From the NCBI RefSeq assembly GCF_000220525.1, contig NZ_AFPK01000014.1, positions 62,001-126,000 of the forward strand: a stretch of DNA of 64,000 nt, in the 5' to 3' direction. Of this stretch, positions 40,751 through 51,000 are shown piece by piece (positions within the stretch are counted from its first letter, which is position 1; the number at the start of each line of letters is the position of its first letter). The notes below the pieces were generated by a model that was not told the origin of the DNA, made no database searches, and saw only the letters and a list, made by a program, of their open reading frames with translations. The position numbers and the translations under genes were made by a program. This stretch comes from Ochrovirga pacifica. GTDB taxonomy: Bacteria; Bacteroidota; Bacteroidia; Flavobacteriales; Flavobacteriaceae.

Positions 40751-41014
40751 TTAATTACAGTTTTCCATTTCTAGTATAAAATATCCTTTTTCCTTAATCG
40801 ATAAAGCTATATCATCCGTTACTTTTTCAATATGACAAAGACGGCATTCATTTGATGATAATTGAAATGTCTTAAAATTTTTAGTCTTTAGATAATCTTT
40901 ACCAAAATTGAAAATGGTTTGTTCATTAGTTAGATTATCAGGAACAAGAATATCAAAATGCATCGTATTGCCATCTTCTCTTTTTACATAGGTGTCCCAA
41001 ACTGCTACTTTCAT
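40751..41014 (-). CDS. DUF2024 family protein
   Basis: This 87-residue cytoplasmic protein matches DUF2024: MKVAVWDTYVKREDGNTMHF, FDILVPD, a central FGKDYL segment and the cysteine pair ECRLCH near residue 55. The family has no assigned function and is common in Bacteroidota. Here it lies 8 bases downstream of the hypothetical gene at 41023-41745 and 53 bases upstream of the MarR gene. With a CPVC thioredoxin-like protein and a Cys-rich regulator nearby, a thiol or metal role is plausible but unproven. Length is normal for the family. Confidence 0.8.
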   Translation of the reverse strand: MKVAVWDTYVKREDGNTMHFDILVPDNLTNEQTIFNFGKDYLKTKNFKTFQLSSNECRLCHIEKVTDDIALSIKEKGYFILEMENCN

Positions 41015-41022
41015 ACAAACAA

Positions 41023-41745
41023 TTAATTTTTTACTTTATATGGCATAGACAAATCATCACTTGCTACACTAAAAACTTCATATACTCCTAACATAGGTAA
41101 ATTCTTATTCTTTGTATTTACTTTCATAAATGCTGTAACACCATCATAAGTAAAATCTGTTTGGTTGTTTATGCGATAATCTGGAACAATTATTTTAATT
41201 GTATTATTTTTAGTTATTACAGAAAAACCTGGTGAATCCATATACATAGGCATTCCTGGGTTTGTTGGTGGTAATTTAACCGAATTATCTTCTTTATCAA
41301 ACTGCTTTACAGCCAAGCCACCAGCCACACGTTTATCTTTACAGAGTACTACCCAATGTGGATGCCATACATATCCATCATTATCAAAAATAGAGTCGCT
41401 ATTCTCATCCCATAATGGTGTATCATCAAAATCTGGATGCGATGTAATAGCTAGTGCTACAATTCCTTCTGTATAACTAAAACCTACATCGTTGGGTTTT
41501 AAACTTGTAGGAAAAACATAGCCAAGAACAGGGGCACCATCTAATTGACCAACTTTAGTAGGTATGGTTTTGCCTGCTACTCCATCTACATTTATTTCCC
41601 AAATAGTGATTTCTAAATCGGATTGATGTTGAACGCTTACGTTGTTAATTTTAAAACTGTCATTTTTATATTCACCTTCCTGAGTACTAGAACTTGTAGT
41701 ACAAAAAAGCATGGTTATTGATAGAAATAATAATATTGATTTCAT
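41023..41745 (-). CDS. Hypothetical exported protein in the redox-like cluster
   Basis: This is a 240-residue protein with an N-terminal hydrophobic signal (MKSILLFLSITMLFCTTSSS). The Cys at 15 could be lipidated, but the residue before it is Phe, so the lipobox is poor. The body is beta-rich and acidic, with VDGVAGKTIPTKVGQLDGAPVLGYVFP-like strands and a histidine-containing segment GYVWHPHWVVLCKDKR. I do not recognise a family. It is preceded by dyad copy B at 41776 and is 8 bases from DUF2024, so it is co-transcribed with it. Export distinguishes it from its three cytoplasmic neighbours. Confidence 0.7.
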   Translation of the reverse strand: MKSILLFLSITMLFCTTSSSTQEGEYKNDSFKINNVSVQHQSDLEITIWEINVDGVAGKTIPTKVGQLDGAPVLGYVFPTSLKPNDVGFSYTEGIVALAITSHPDFDDTPLWDENSDSIFDNDGYVWHPHWVVLCKDKRVAGGLAVKQFDKEDNSVKLPPTNPGMPMYMDSPGFSVITKNNTIKIIVPDYRINNQTDFTYDGVTAFMKVNTKNKNLPMLGVYEVFSVASDDLSMPYKVKN

Positions 41746-41760
41746 TGTAATTGATTTAAA

Positions 41761-41792
41761 AGTTAGGATTCACAAAGTAAGGAATCCTAACT
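41761..41792. promoter_or_regulatory. Dyad repeat, copy B, within a larger inverted repeat
   Basis: AGTTAGGATTC (41761-41771) is inverted at 41782-41792 as GAATCCTAACT, spaced by 10 bases. The right part, AGTAAG-GAATC-CTAACT (41776-41792), matches the consensus of copies A and C. It lies 16 bases before the hypothetical gene start. Confidence 0.6.
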
Positions 41793-41806
41793 ATTTGATA
41801 TAAAAT

Positions 41807-42040
41807 TTAACCCTTTACATCTGCCATTGATGCTCCAAAGTTGATGTGCAATGTATTTCCGTTTGGTGTTACCAATGCAGGTACAGAATTAACACCTGCA
41901 TTTTCTGCTTCTGAAATTCTGCTTCGGTCTTCACCTATGTTTACGACTTCAACATTTTCAGTTCCAATTAAATTAATGATGTCTTGCTCTGCACTTACAC
42001 AAACTGGACAACCTGCGTGATAAAAAATTGATTTACTCAT
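41807..42040 (-). CDS. Small thioredoxin-like protein with CPVC motif
   Basis: This 77-residue cytoplasmic protein has a thioredoxin/glutaredoxin-like core. The redox motif HAGCPVCVSAEQ has Cys11 and Cys14 at the N-terminus of the first helix, and the cis-Pro region is NSVPALVTPNG. The protein is short, comparable with NrdH-like or arsenic-type mini-thioredoxins. It is the first gene of the cluster, with dyad copy C 36 bases upstream of its start. It likely reduces a partner protein or carries metal/thiol chemistry sensed by the Cys-rich MarR protein; the partner is unknown. Confidence 0.8.
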   Translation of the reverse strand: MSKSIFYHAGCPVCVSAEQDIINLIGTENVEVVNIGEDRSRISEAENAGVNSVPALVTPNGNTLHINFGASMADVKG

Positions 42041-42075
42041 TCTTATAAAATTTTAAGTTATTGCAATACAAATAT

Positions 42076-42092
42076 AGTAAGGATTACTAACT
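42076..42092. promoter_or_regulatory. Dyad repeat, copy C
   Basis: AGTAAG-GATTA-CTAACT sits upstream of the thioredoxin-like gene and shares 17-base architecture with copies A and B. It is the best candidate for the main operator of the cluster. Confidence 0.6.
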
Positions 42093-42273
42093 AAAAAAAT
42101 AATTTACATTCATTTTTTTCTTTAGATAAAAAAATTTGTAATCCTTTTTAAAAAACTTTGTTTGTATTTGTTTACTCTGTAGAGTGCTAATTTTATTTCA
42201 TAATGAACTTTTTACAGTACCAGATATAAAATTTTTTTTAAAGGTTTAGCTATAATATTGGTATATAACAAAA

Positions 42274-42308
42274 AAATCCCAATTCTATACTTCGAAGAAT
42301 TGGGATTT
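42274..42308 (-). terminator. Terminator of the tmRNA gene
   Basis: AAATCCCAATTCT pairs with AGAATTGGGATTT, and the minus-strand transcript then runs into seven Us. It begins 12 bases beyond the tmRNA 3' end. Confidence 0.85.
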
Positions 42309-42320
42309 GTATTGTATTTG

Positions 42321-42717
42321 TGGAGGTGCCGGGAATCGAACCCGGGTCCAAACAAGCAACCTCGTAGCTTTCTACATGCTTAGTTTTTAAAATATTGTCG
42401 GCTATAGGCTAACTAAAAACGATCTACCTACAACGTATCTTCTTAAACTTCGGAAAAGCACCAAAGCTTTACTTTTCCTATCTAGACTTTTACGACACCT
42501 CTAGATTGTTCGCGGTCTATCAGCGCTAACATGAGATGCATAGCTTGCTCACCTTGTGAGCCTAGGCCTTATCGTACTGTTAATTCGGATAATTAGGCAG
42601 CCATGGCGAAAGATTCTTCACCGTTTATTGTGTTGGAACCTCGATTAACGAGAATGAGTTCCATCTCTCGGCATGCTTACTAGTCAATTGATCTCGCTGT
42701 CAAAACCAGTCACCCCC
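42321..42717 (-). ncRNA. ssrA: tmRNA (SsrA)
   Basis: On the minus strand the 5' end GGGGGTGACTGGTTTTGACA and the 3' tRNA-like end GGGTTCGATTCCCGGCACCTCC are diagnostic. The 5' GGGGGTG pairs with 3' CACCTCC to form the acceptor stem (one G-U), and a T-arm with GGTTCGATTCC is present. The tag reading frame (42622 down to 42593) encodes GEESFAMAA followed by TAA, ending Ala-Ala as protease recognition needs. The 3' CCA is not encoded, since CAAA follows the discriminator A. tmRNA rescues stalled ribosomes with SmpB. It lies between the redox-like cluster and DUF3820 and is transcribed alone. Confidence 0.95.
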
Positions 42718-42737
42718 AAAAATTTCAAAGAAGTTTG

Positions 42738-42745
42738 CAAATGTA
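42738..42745 (-). promoter_or_regulatory. Candidate -7 element for tmRNA
   Basis: Read on the minus strand, TACATTTG matches the Bacteroidota -7 consensus and lies 20 bases before the mature tmRNA 5' end. A TTG occurs further upstream but its spacing is not ideal. Confidence 0.45.
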
Positions 42746-42784
42746 TATATTTATCCTCACAAATTAGATACCAAGATACAAATT

Positions 42785-43006
42785 ATGAACAATTTGTCAG
42801 ACAAAGAATATTTGGTAAAATTGGCCAATGCCAAAATGCCGTTTGGAAAGTATAAAGGCTACCATCTTATTAACCTACCCGAACATTACATTGTTTGGTA
42901 CAAAACAAAGGGATTCCCACAAGGCAGTTTAGGAAAAATGATGGCAGAAGTGTATGAACTAAAACTAAATGGCTTAGAAGATTTAATTCGAAAGTTAAAA
43001 AAGTAA
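42785..43006 (+). CDS. DUF3820 family protein
   Basis: This 73-residue cytoplasmic protein has the family signature MPFGKYKGYHLINLPEHYIV near the middle, followed by GFPQGSLGKMMAEVYELK and NGLEDLIRKLKK. The function is unknown, though the small fold is sometimes linked to exonuclease-like proteins. The ATG at 42785 gives the expected N-terminus. It diverges from tmRNA, with 67 bases between its start and the tmRNA 5' end. A strong hairpin starts at its stop codon. Confidence 0.85.
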   Translation: MNNLSDKEYLVKLANAKMPFGKYKGYHLINLPEHYIVWYKTKGFPQGSLGKMMAEVYELKLNGLEDLIRKLKK

Positions 43007-43051
43007 ATCAACCATAAGAAATGATGATGATTGATTTCTCATGGTTGATTT
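43005..43051. terminator. Long hairpin after DUF3820, possibly bidirectional
   Basis: AAATCAACCAT (43005-43015) pairs with ATGGTTGATTT (43041-43051), and AGAAAT/ATTTCT extends the stem inside. It overlaps the DUF3820 stop codon. The U-run is weak, so termination is likely but not certain. Confidence 0.65.
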
Positions 43052-43071
43052 CTGTTATGCTAATTGATTTT

Positions 43072-43173
43072 TTAATACCTTAAATAAGAGATTGCTATGA
43101 ATAAGGCTGTAAACCATGTGGCACTTAACAGTAACAAAATAAAAAACGTTTTAATTGAGCTTAAATTTCCCAT
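43072..43173 (-). CDS. Possible small membrane protein, 33 residues
   Basis: An ATG-started ORF encodes MGNLSSIKTFFILLLSATWF and ends TALFIAISYLRY-stop. It is a single hydrophobic helix flanked by a polar N-terminus and a Tyr/Arg C-terminus, typical of small membrane proteins. It sits alone, 20 bases from the DUF3820 hairpin. No known family is recognised, so it may be a real small protein or a chance ORF. Confidence 0.4.
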   Translation of the reverse strand: MGNLSSIKTFFILLLLSATWFTALFIAISYLRY

Positions 43174-43501
43174 AATTTGAATTTTTAATGAAGTGATTCC
43201 GTTCTTTGCTAATCGTTGTTTTTTATGCTAAAGAAAACAAACGACTATTGAAACAAGGTGTGCTATTTTAGGCAGCACTACTTGAATCAACTTTTACTTT
43301 TTCAAATAAGTGGGGTATAGGTACTTTGGGGGTCTTTGTTGACAAAATAATTTATTTCTTAAAATCAACTAGATATTATATTAGGGTGATAATTATATCT
43401 CTTACTAATATAGCAATAAAAACAACAAATTCCTAAATAAAAACATATTAAATTAGTAATTTATATCTAAAAAAAAGTTTTTTATATAAAATTCACAAAA
43501 A
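43174..43501. other. AT-rich intergenic stretch, nothing recognised
   Basis: I find no convincing ORF, RNA gene or repeat here. It probably includes the promoter of the small ORF at 43072-43173, but no clear -7/-33 pair is visible. Confidence 0.5.
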
Positions 43502-43524
43502 AAAGGAAGCTATGTGCTTCCTTT
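43502..43524 (-). terminator. Terminator after kdsA
   Basis: AAAGGAAGC and GCTTCCTTT form a 9-bp stem with a 5-base loop. On the minus strand eight Us follow. It lies 27 bases beyond the kdsA stop. Confidence 0.87.
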
Positions 43525-43550
43525 CTGATTTTACTTTTTCTAAAAATTAA

Positions 43551-44369
43551 TTACAGCGTATTAATAACGTTTCTGATTGCTGTTAAATCTGATAGTAATT
43601 TCTCTAGATATTGTAAGTCTAGCATATTAGCCCCATCAGATTTTGCATTGGCTGGATCGAAATGAGTTTCTACAAACAAACCGTCTACACCCGCAGCAAT
43701 TCCTGCTTTGGCAATGGTTCCTATCATATCGGGTCTTCCTCCAGTAACTCCGCTAGTTTGATTTGGTTGTTGTAACGAATGCGTAACATCTAATACGGTA
43801 GGAGCATATTGTTTCATCTCAGGAATTCCCCTAAAATCTACAATCATATCTTGATAACCAAACATAGTTCCTCTGTCGGTAATCCAAGCTTTATCAGACC
43901 CCGTGTCTTTTACCTTTTGAACAGCATGTTGCATTGCACCTGGACTCATAAATTGTCCTTTTTTTAAGTTGACTACTTTTCCAGTTTCTGCTGCAGCCAC
44001 CACCAAATCTGTTTGTCGTACTAAAAAAGCAGGTATTTGTAATACATCTACATATTCTGCGGCTTTCGCTGCATCGGCAACTTCGTGAATATCTGTAACT
44101 GTAGGTACATCAAATGTTTCAGAAACTTTGCGTAATATTTTTAGTGCTTTTTCATCACCTATTCCTGTAAAGCTATCTATACGAGAACGATTGGCTTTTT
44201 TAAAACTGCCTTTAAACACATAAGGTATTTCGTATTTATCGGTAATGCTTACTACTTTTTCGGCAATTCTTAACGCCATTTCTTCACCTTCTATAGCACA
44301 AGGTCCTGCTAATAAAAAAAAGTTATCTGACGTAGCGTGTTTTATTTTTGGGATTACGTTTAGGTTCAT
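43551..44369 (-). CDS. kdsA: 3-deoxy-8-phosphooctulonate synthase
   Basis: KdsA condenses phosphoenolpyruvate and arabinose-5-phosphate to Kdo-8-phosphate for lipopolysaccharide. The 272-residue length is normal. Visible motifs are LLAGPCAIEGEEMALRIAE, GSFKKANRSR, QIPAFLVRQTDL, KKGQFMSPGAM and DVTHSLQQPN. The Cys of AGPCAIE marks the metal-dependent class (as in Aquifex), where the E. coli type has Asn. It is monocistronic on the minus strand between two terminators. The ATG at 44369 gives a standard start. Confidence 0.95.
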   Translation of the reverse strand: MNLNVIPKIKHATSDNFFLLAGPCAIEGEEMALRIAEKVVSITDKYEIPYVFKGSFKKANRSRIDSFTGIGDEKALKILRKVSETFDVPTVTDIHEVADAAKAAEYVDVLQIPAFLVRQTDLVVAAAETGKVVNLKKGQFMSPGAMQHAVQKVKDTGSDKAWITDRGTMFGYQDMIVDFRGIPEMKQYAPTVLDVTHSLQQPNQTSGVTGGRPDMIGTIAKAGIAAGVDGLFVETHFDPANAKSDGANMLDLQYLEKLLSDLTAIRNVINTL

Positions 44370-44443
44370 CTTTTATCGAATTTCTGATTGTCAAAGATAA
44401 TTATTCTAGCATGGTCATCACAATAATTTTAGTTTGCTATAAA

Positions 44444-44482
44444 AATGAAAAACCTTTGCAATATGCAAAGGTTTTTCATTTG
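44444..44482. terminator. Long bidirectional hairpin between kdsA and the outer-membrane gene
   Basis: AAATGAAAAACCTTTGCA pairs with TGCAAAGGTTTTTCATTT over a 3-base loop. It follows the minus-strand gene at 44499-44972, with A/T-rich flanks on both sides. Confidence 0.85.
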
Positions 44483-44498
44483 ATGAGTATTGATTTTC

Positions 44499-44972
44499 TT
44501 AGAATTTGTATCTAATTCCAAGTGCAATTTCTAGAGACAAATCACTATCTCCATTAATAATTCCTATTTCAGGCCTTGTGTCTAAAGACAATTGTAGCGG
44601 AATGTTGAAGTGATATTCAATACCTACATTTCCTGCTGCATTTACAAAAGTTTCGCTTTCACCTGCAACTTCCCAAGTTCCAAGTCCTCCACCTGCACCA
44701 GCAAACCAGTTAAAACCTGGAGCTAATTCACTTAAGTCCCAAACCCATTGGTGGATGGCCGAAAGTTTGTAAGCTTCTACATTGTCACTACTTCTAAGTC
44801 CTAAATCAAATTCCATTCTAGTAGCTCCTGTTAAAGCTCTTTGATAAGAAATTTCATAGCCCAAGCCATCGTTGTCCCCTAGCCTTAAACCCAAAGCATG
44901 TTTAGACAATTCTTGTGCTTGTGTTGTTAAACCAATGAATATGAATCCAACTACAAAAAATAATTTTTTCAT
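44499..44972 (-). CDS. Small outer-membrane beta-barrel protein
   Basis: This 157-residue protein has a signal peptide (...GLTTQAQ, residue about 20). The mature part alternates hydrophobic strands with glycine turns (LGLRLGDNDGLGYEISYQ, FAGAGGGLG) and ends ALGIRYKF, with the C-terminal Phe typical of outer-membrane assembly. About eight strands would fit an OmpA/OmpW-like barrel. Function is unknown. It stands alone, 73 bases downstream of the A2M gene on the same strand. Confidence 0.75.
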   Translation of the reverse strand: MKKLFFVVGFIFIGLTTQAQELSKHALGLRLGDNDGLGYEISYQRALTGATRMEFDLGLRSSDNVEAYKLSAIHQWVWDLSELAPGFNWFAGAGGGLGTWEVAGESETFVNAAGNVGIEYHFNIPLQLSLDTRPEIGIINGDSDLSLEIALGIRYKF

Positions 44973-45045
44973 GAATATTTGTTTTTATGGTTAACCCGCA
45001 ATTTACGAAATACCCTACGTACTTCAAATTTAAGCGAATTGATCT

Positions 45046-48000
45046 TTATCTAACTTTTATTCGAATTCCTTTGCTATGACTACTAAATTCTGGTGCATAC
45101 ATATTTTCTATGGTCGTAATTCCGTTACTAAAATTTCCTTGATGAGTAACTCTTAAATCGTATTCAAACACATATACTCCTTTTGGTATTCTATCAAAAA
45201 AGAAATGTGTTGCTGCATCTTTGGTGCTTTGGTAATAACCTAACCCGTCTTGCCATCTGTACTTAGAAATCACACTTACAGGTTCTAGTCCTGCCGCTCT
45301 TAAATCTTTCATATGAATGAATTCCATTTCTCTATCTGTTCTTAACTCAATTCGTACCGTTAATAAATCTCCCACCTGTAGTAGATTTTCAGTGGTAACG
45401 GGTAACAATTGCTTTCCTGCATCTGTATGCTTTTTAAGAAAAATTTGTTTTTTAATATTTAGCGGTGTTTTAGAAGTTTCAATTTTATCCAAATCTTCAA
45501 AATACTGCCAATACATGGCTCCCCAAGCCACTCCTTTCTCTTTTTTACTTAAAGTAACGGTGGCCAATTTTGATGAAATTTCATCTGCCTTCCAGCGTGT
45601 TTTATAATACCCCGTACCTGCTTCTACCTTTACTTGCTTCATCTTTTCTTTTGAAATTGGATTGCCTCCTATAGTTACAGCTACAGCTTCATCTACAGCC
45701 AACCAATCGGAACCTTGCAATAAAAGTGCATATACTGCTTCCGAAGTAGCTTTGGTGGTTTTCCATTGTCGGGTTTGTTTGTTTTTTAACAACCATTGCT
45801 TTAATTCATCTACCAACAACGCATCATTCCCAATTTCGGTAAAAACTTCAATCATTAAACTATGAGTTACAATAGGGTCTCTATACCAAAACCAACCCGA
45901 CTTATTTTCAATCCAGTATCTTCCTAATTCCTCGTTCATCACACTGGTTTCTTTTAAAGAGCGTACAATTTGTTTGGCCAATTCTTTATTTCCATTTCTT
46001 TGATGAATTAATGCTACTAGCCCTTTGTTGTATAAAGATAACTGTGACCAAAAAGTAGCTGATTGTTCTGTATAATAAGCTACTGCCTCTTTTACTTGTT
46101 TGGCATTTTTTTGGTCCTTGGAAAAACTCAACACATATAAATATTGCAACTCAAAACTGCCTAAATGAAACTGACTTAAAAACGCTTGCTCTTTTCTTAT
46201 TCCTTCTTGTGTATCTTTTTCTTCTTCTTTAATTTGCTGAGCTCTTTTTAGCAGCTTTTCATAAGCATAAGCGATTTCGTATGCTAAATATTCTTCTGCT
46301 TTTTTAATAATTTTCTTCAATCTTCTATCTTCTAGCACTACCCTTAATTGCTTAAGATGATGATATCCTTGAACTATATGTTGCGTAATGTATCTATTGG
46401 CAATATCACCTCCTTTAAACCAAGGAAAACCACCATTACTTAGCTGCATATCTTCTAATTTCTCTATTGTATTTTCTGATTGTTGTTTCATCTTAGACAA
46501 ATCAAAAAGCAAAGCAATACGTTTTTTTTGTTCACTTTCAGATATAGCATCTCGTAACCAAGGAGTTTCCGAAATCAAAATGGATTTTAATTCAGGATTT
46601 TTCTCCAAATTGCTCTGTAAAGATTCGGACTGTTTCCACTGTTCAAACACTTCTTTTACTTTAGGGTGAGTAACCATTACATGGTTTGCTAGCTCATAGG
46701 CATACAATCTTGCAAAAGTTTGTTCTGCACATTCGTGCGGAAACTCCATCAAATAAGGCAATGCTTGCACAGCATACCATGCTGGGTTGGAGGTCATTTC
46801 TAACGTAAGTTGATGATGTTTTAACGTTTGAGATTTATTTTCTTCTAAGCCCTTGAAATGAAACGTTTTGGTCTGCCCACTATTAACCCACAGAGGCAAC
46901 GTTTCTGTAACCAACATTCGGTTAGAAAGTACGGGAACAATATGTTGTTCTCCATCAGAAAAATCTTTGCTTGCAGCTACAATTTTGTACTGTACTGCCG
47001 ATACATTTTCGGGTAACATCAATTGCCAAGAAACTGAAGTATTTCCTTTTTTAGCTACTTTAAAAGGCTTGGTTTCTTGATAGTTTAGAAGCAAAGCATC
47101 AATATTTTTACCAGTAATAGGGTCTGTTAATTTTAGCTGTGCTTGTCCTTGTAACACATCATTACTTAAATTAGAAATCTTTGTGCTGATTGTAATTTTA
47201 TCTCCTTCTCTAAAAAATCTTGGCAAGTTAGGCATCACCATCAATTGCTTTTGACTAATGGTTTCTAAACTTTTGTACCCTGTATGTAATTTTTTATTAT
47301 GTGCTAATAATTGTAATTTCCAACGAGTCAAATCTTCTGGAAGGGTAAACTCAAAACTCACCTCTCCTTTGACATTGGTTTTTAATTGGGGATAGAAAAA
47401 AGCAGTTTCGTTAAAATTGGTTCTGGCTTTTACTGCTGCTAATTGTGCTGCTAATTTTTTAGCTCCTGCTTTGGTGGTTATTACAATAACTCCGTTGGCA
47501 CCTCTTGCTCCATATATAGCTGTTGCATCAGCATCTTTTAGCACATCTATAGCTTCTATCTCTGCTACGGATAGCTTTGGGTCTTTCTCATACACTTTTC
47601 CATCAACAATATACAAAGGGTTGTTTTCTTTATTTAGTAAAGACGAATACCCTCGAATATTTATATTAGACTCTTGCCCCGGTTCTCCTGACCTCGCAAC
47701 AATATTTACACCAGCAACCTGTCCTTGTAAAGCTTGTCCTACATCTGCTACATCTGATTCTGCTAACATCGAGGCTTTTACTGAATTAACAGCCCCAGTA
47801 ACTTCTTTCTTTTTTTGAGCACCATACCCCACAATAACTACCTCTTCCAAAGAGCTGTCACTTGCTCTTAATCGAACAATATAATGGTTGTATTTTTTAT
47901 CCACTTGCAACGTATAATTATTATATCCTAAATAAGATAGTTGCAACTTGTCTTTTCTTTTGGCTTTTAGCAAAGCAATGCCATCAAAATTAGTAACAAT

Positions 48001-51000
48001 TACTTCTTTTTTGTTTGCAATGTTTACGCCTATCAACGGATCGTTAGTTTCAGAGTCTAATACAGTAACTTTTACCTGTCCTTTTGGCACAGAACTGTCT
48101 TTTAATTTTCTATGAGATGGTTTTATATAAGATATGCTTTGTAAATACTGTTTTTCAACCCATTTATTATTGACAAAACTAAAGCCATACGTTTTAAAAT
48201 TTCCCTGTAAAAAACGATTGTAATGATAAAAAGAATGATAATTACGTTTGCCCACTACCAATGTTTTTTGATGAAAACTTTGATTTGCATGTACCGCATA
48301 ATGCGTTCTGTACGTAGTTTGTTGAATGGGATAAAAGCTCCATTGGTGTTTTCTTAATGGATCTAAAGAAGCATCGTACATTGAAGCCAACAACTCTGCA
48401 GTTGCCTTTTCTTTATTAGCTCCACTTATTTTAAAAGACCATTTCTGATGCGACCCTGGGGTTAACAAATCACGAAATGTCTGCGTTTCTATATGCAAAT
48501 CAATCGGTTTATGAGATACCGATACATAATTTACTCCACTGTCGTAAGTATTCATATATACCCAGTGCCACTTGATAGCAAAACCTCCCCGATCTTGTTC
48601 AGTAACGGGAACTTGAATGGTTTTGATTTCGTTATTTAACACAATTTTGTGTCTGGCTACTGTTTGATGATTTTTTTCAATACTTAAAAATACCGTCATG
48701 TTTTCAGCAGCAGAACCAATTTTAATCAATGCTTTATCATTGGGTTGGTATTCATTTGCATCTAACGAAATCTCAAACAACTGATTGTCTGCTACCTTTG
48801 ATGCATGATGGTCTGTTACCACAATAACCTTTTCATCTTTAACTTCTTTTTTCAATGCTTCATCTTTTGCTGTCATTACCAAAAGATAATTCCCTATTTG
48901 CCAATTTTTCAACGCAGCAATCAAAAGTGTTTTTTCTTTTGCTGTGTTAAAACTCTTTTCATAAACCAGCGCTCCTTTTTTCCACTTAAAAGGGCTATTT
49001 AAATCTTGAAACGTTTCGTTAGGAAACCATGTTTGATAGTCATCTTCATCAATACTAGGCAAATCTGGTAGCGGCCAAGGTCTTTTTTTCTGTGGATGCG
49101 TAGGTGCTTGCAACTTGTAAATTTTTACTTGGCCTTTGGCAGGCATAAAAGCACCGTTTAAATTTTCTGTGCTTAAATGAATTGGAACATCTTTGGCTGA
49201 TACCGACAACTTTTCTAGAGTAGTAGCCGAAAGTTGTAAACTATGATACCCCACTGCTACTTTAGTACTAGCACTCCTTGTTTCTCCATTAATATCGGTA
49301 ACATCGGCTGTAACAGAATAGTAAAAAGTAGGTAAGTTTTTTTTAGAAACATTTGCATCGGGTTGTGCTTTAAAAACAATCTTAAAACTGCCATCAGCTT
49401 GCGTAACTATGCTACCTTGAGCAATTTCTTGACTGTTGTTATTTCTTGGCACCCACCAACACCAGCGAGGGTAGCGTGTTTGTCTCACCACTCTGTACAC
49501 TACTTTGGCATCGGAAACTTGACTCCCAGCAAAAGCCATAGCATTACCCACAATTGTTACACTATCGTTTATTTTAAATCCTTTTTGTACGGTTTTAAAA
49601 TCTACTTCGAACTTAGGTCTTTTGTATTCTTCAACCGAAATGTTATTACCTACATCATATTCATTTGCCCCTATAAAAACTTTAAATCTGAAACGTCCCG
49701 TTAGTCCGTCAATAGGCAATTGAAAAGTACCTGCTGCAGTTCCAAAATCATTCAACTCTAGTTCTTTTTCTTCTACGGGCTGATTGTTTACATCATACAA
49801 AATCACTTTTGCTTTTTGATCTGATAGCACTCGTGTTTCCTCGTCTTTTTTTTCTAGCAAATAGGTTTTAAAATATACTTTTTGTCCAGGCCTGTAAATA
49901 CTTCTATCAGTAAACACAAAAGCGCGTGTATGCCATGTACTAGCTTTGTTGGTATACTTTTTTCTATTTTTGCTAATGCTATTCTCATCAAATACCACCG
50001 TGTCTTTTTCCGTCATTAAGGTAGCTGTTATGTAACTATAATACCTTTTTGAATCGTTTACCTTAAATTCTCCCAAAGAATCGGTTTTAAATTTTTTGTG
50101 ATAACTAACATCATTTCTGTAACGTTTTTCTTTATCAAAACGCACCTTCACATTGGCAACAGGAGCACCATTTTGTCTGTCTAAAACCTGAAAAATATTG
50201 TCTTCTCTTTTTAACAACGTTAAATTGCTTACCCAAAAAGTTGTAGCGTAATAATTTTTATCATGTGATGATTTGGCAATCAATCGATAAGCTCCTTGCG
50301 GCAAAGCTGGCAACACGATTTCTGTTTGATGGGATTTGTAATCTTTTTGAGTGGGCAAAACTACCTCCCACTCTTTTTGCTTAGGCAAACTTTCTATATA
50401 TTTTATTTGTTCCTCTTTACTTCGTTTGTTATAAAAATCACCTTTGCCTGTTGTATCATAGCGAACTATAGAAAACTGAGCTTTTGAAGTATTTCTGTAG
50501 GTTAATAATAATTTCGATTTTTGATGAATGGGCAGATACTCTTCCATTCGGACTTTTACACTTTTTTGAAGAATGACCTTTTTTAGTTCTTCTGCAGCAT
50601 CAACCACATGACTTTTAGATACTTTTTTTAAAATCAACTGACACAAATCCAACGCTTTTTCATAATCATAAGGTTGATTGGTTTTTTGGGGATATCTTTT
50701 AGTAAGTTCAAAATAAGTTTTTGCCAATTCAAAATACACCAAAGATGAGGCTTCGTTAAGAGGATATTCTTGTATCATCTGCTCCAATACTTGTAATTTT
50801 ACCTCAACAGGATTTTCAAAAACAGCATGGTCTTCTATGTACTTAAAAGCACTTATCCAAACCTTAAAAAAAGGTAATTTATTTTGTTTTTGTTGATGAA
50901 ATTGTAACAACCGTTGATAAGTCTGTAAAGCTAAAAATGTATGTGAAGTAGCATCCGTTGTTTTGAGCGTTATATTGTGAAATTGAGATAAATACTTATC

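Noticed and set aside
42321-42352. A stand-alone tRNA
   Set aside because: The T-arm and acceptor strand belong to the 3' end of tmRNA; no anticodon arm exists.
42673-42855. Plus-strand 60-codon ORF
   Set aside because: It overlaps tmRNA and DUF3820 and uses a frame without a plausible protein.
47417-47818. Plus-strand 133-codon ORF
   Set aside because: It is antisense to the plug domain of the A2M gene and rich in Ala/Ser/Thr, as antisense shadows are.
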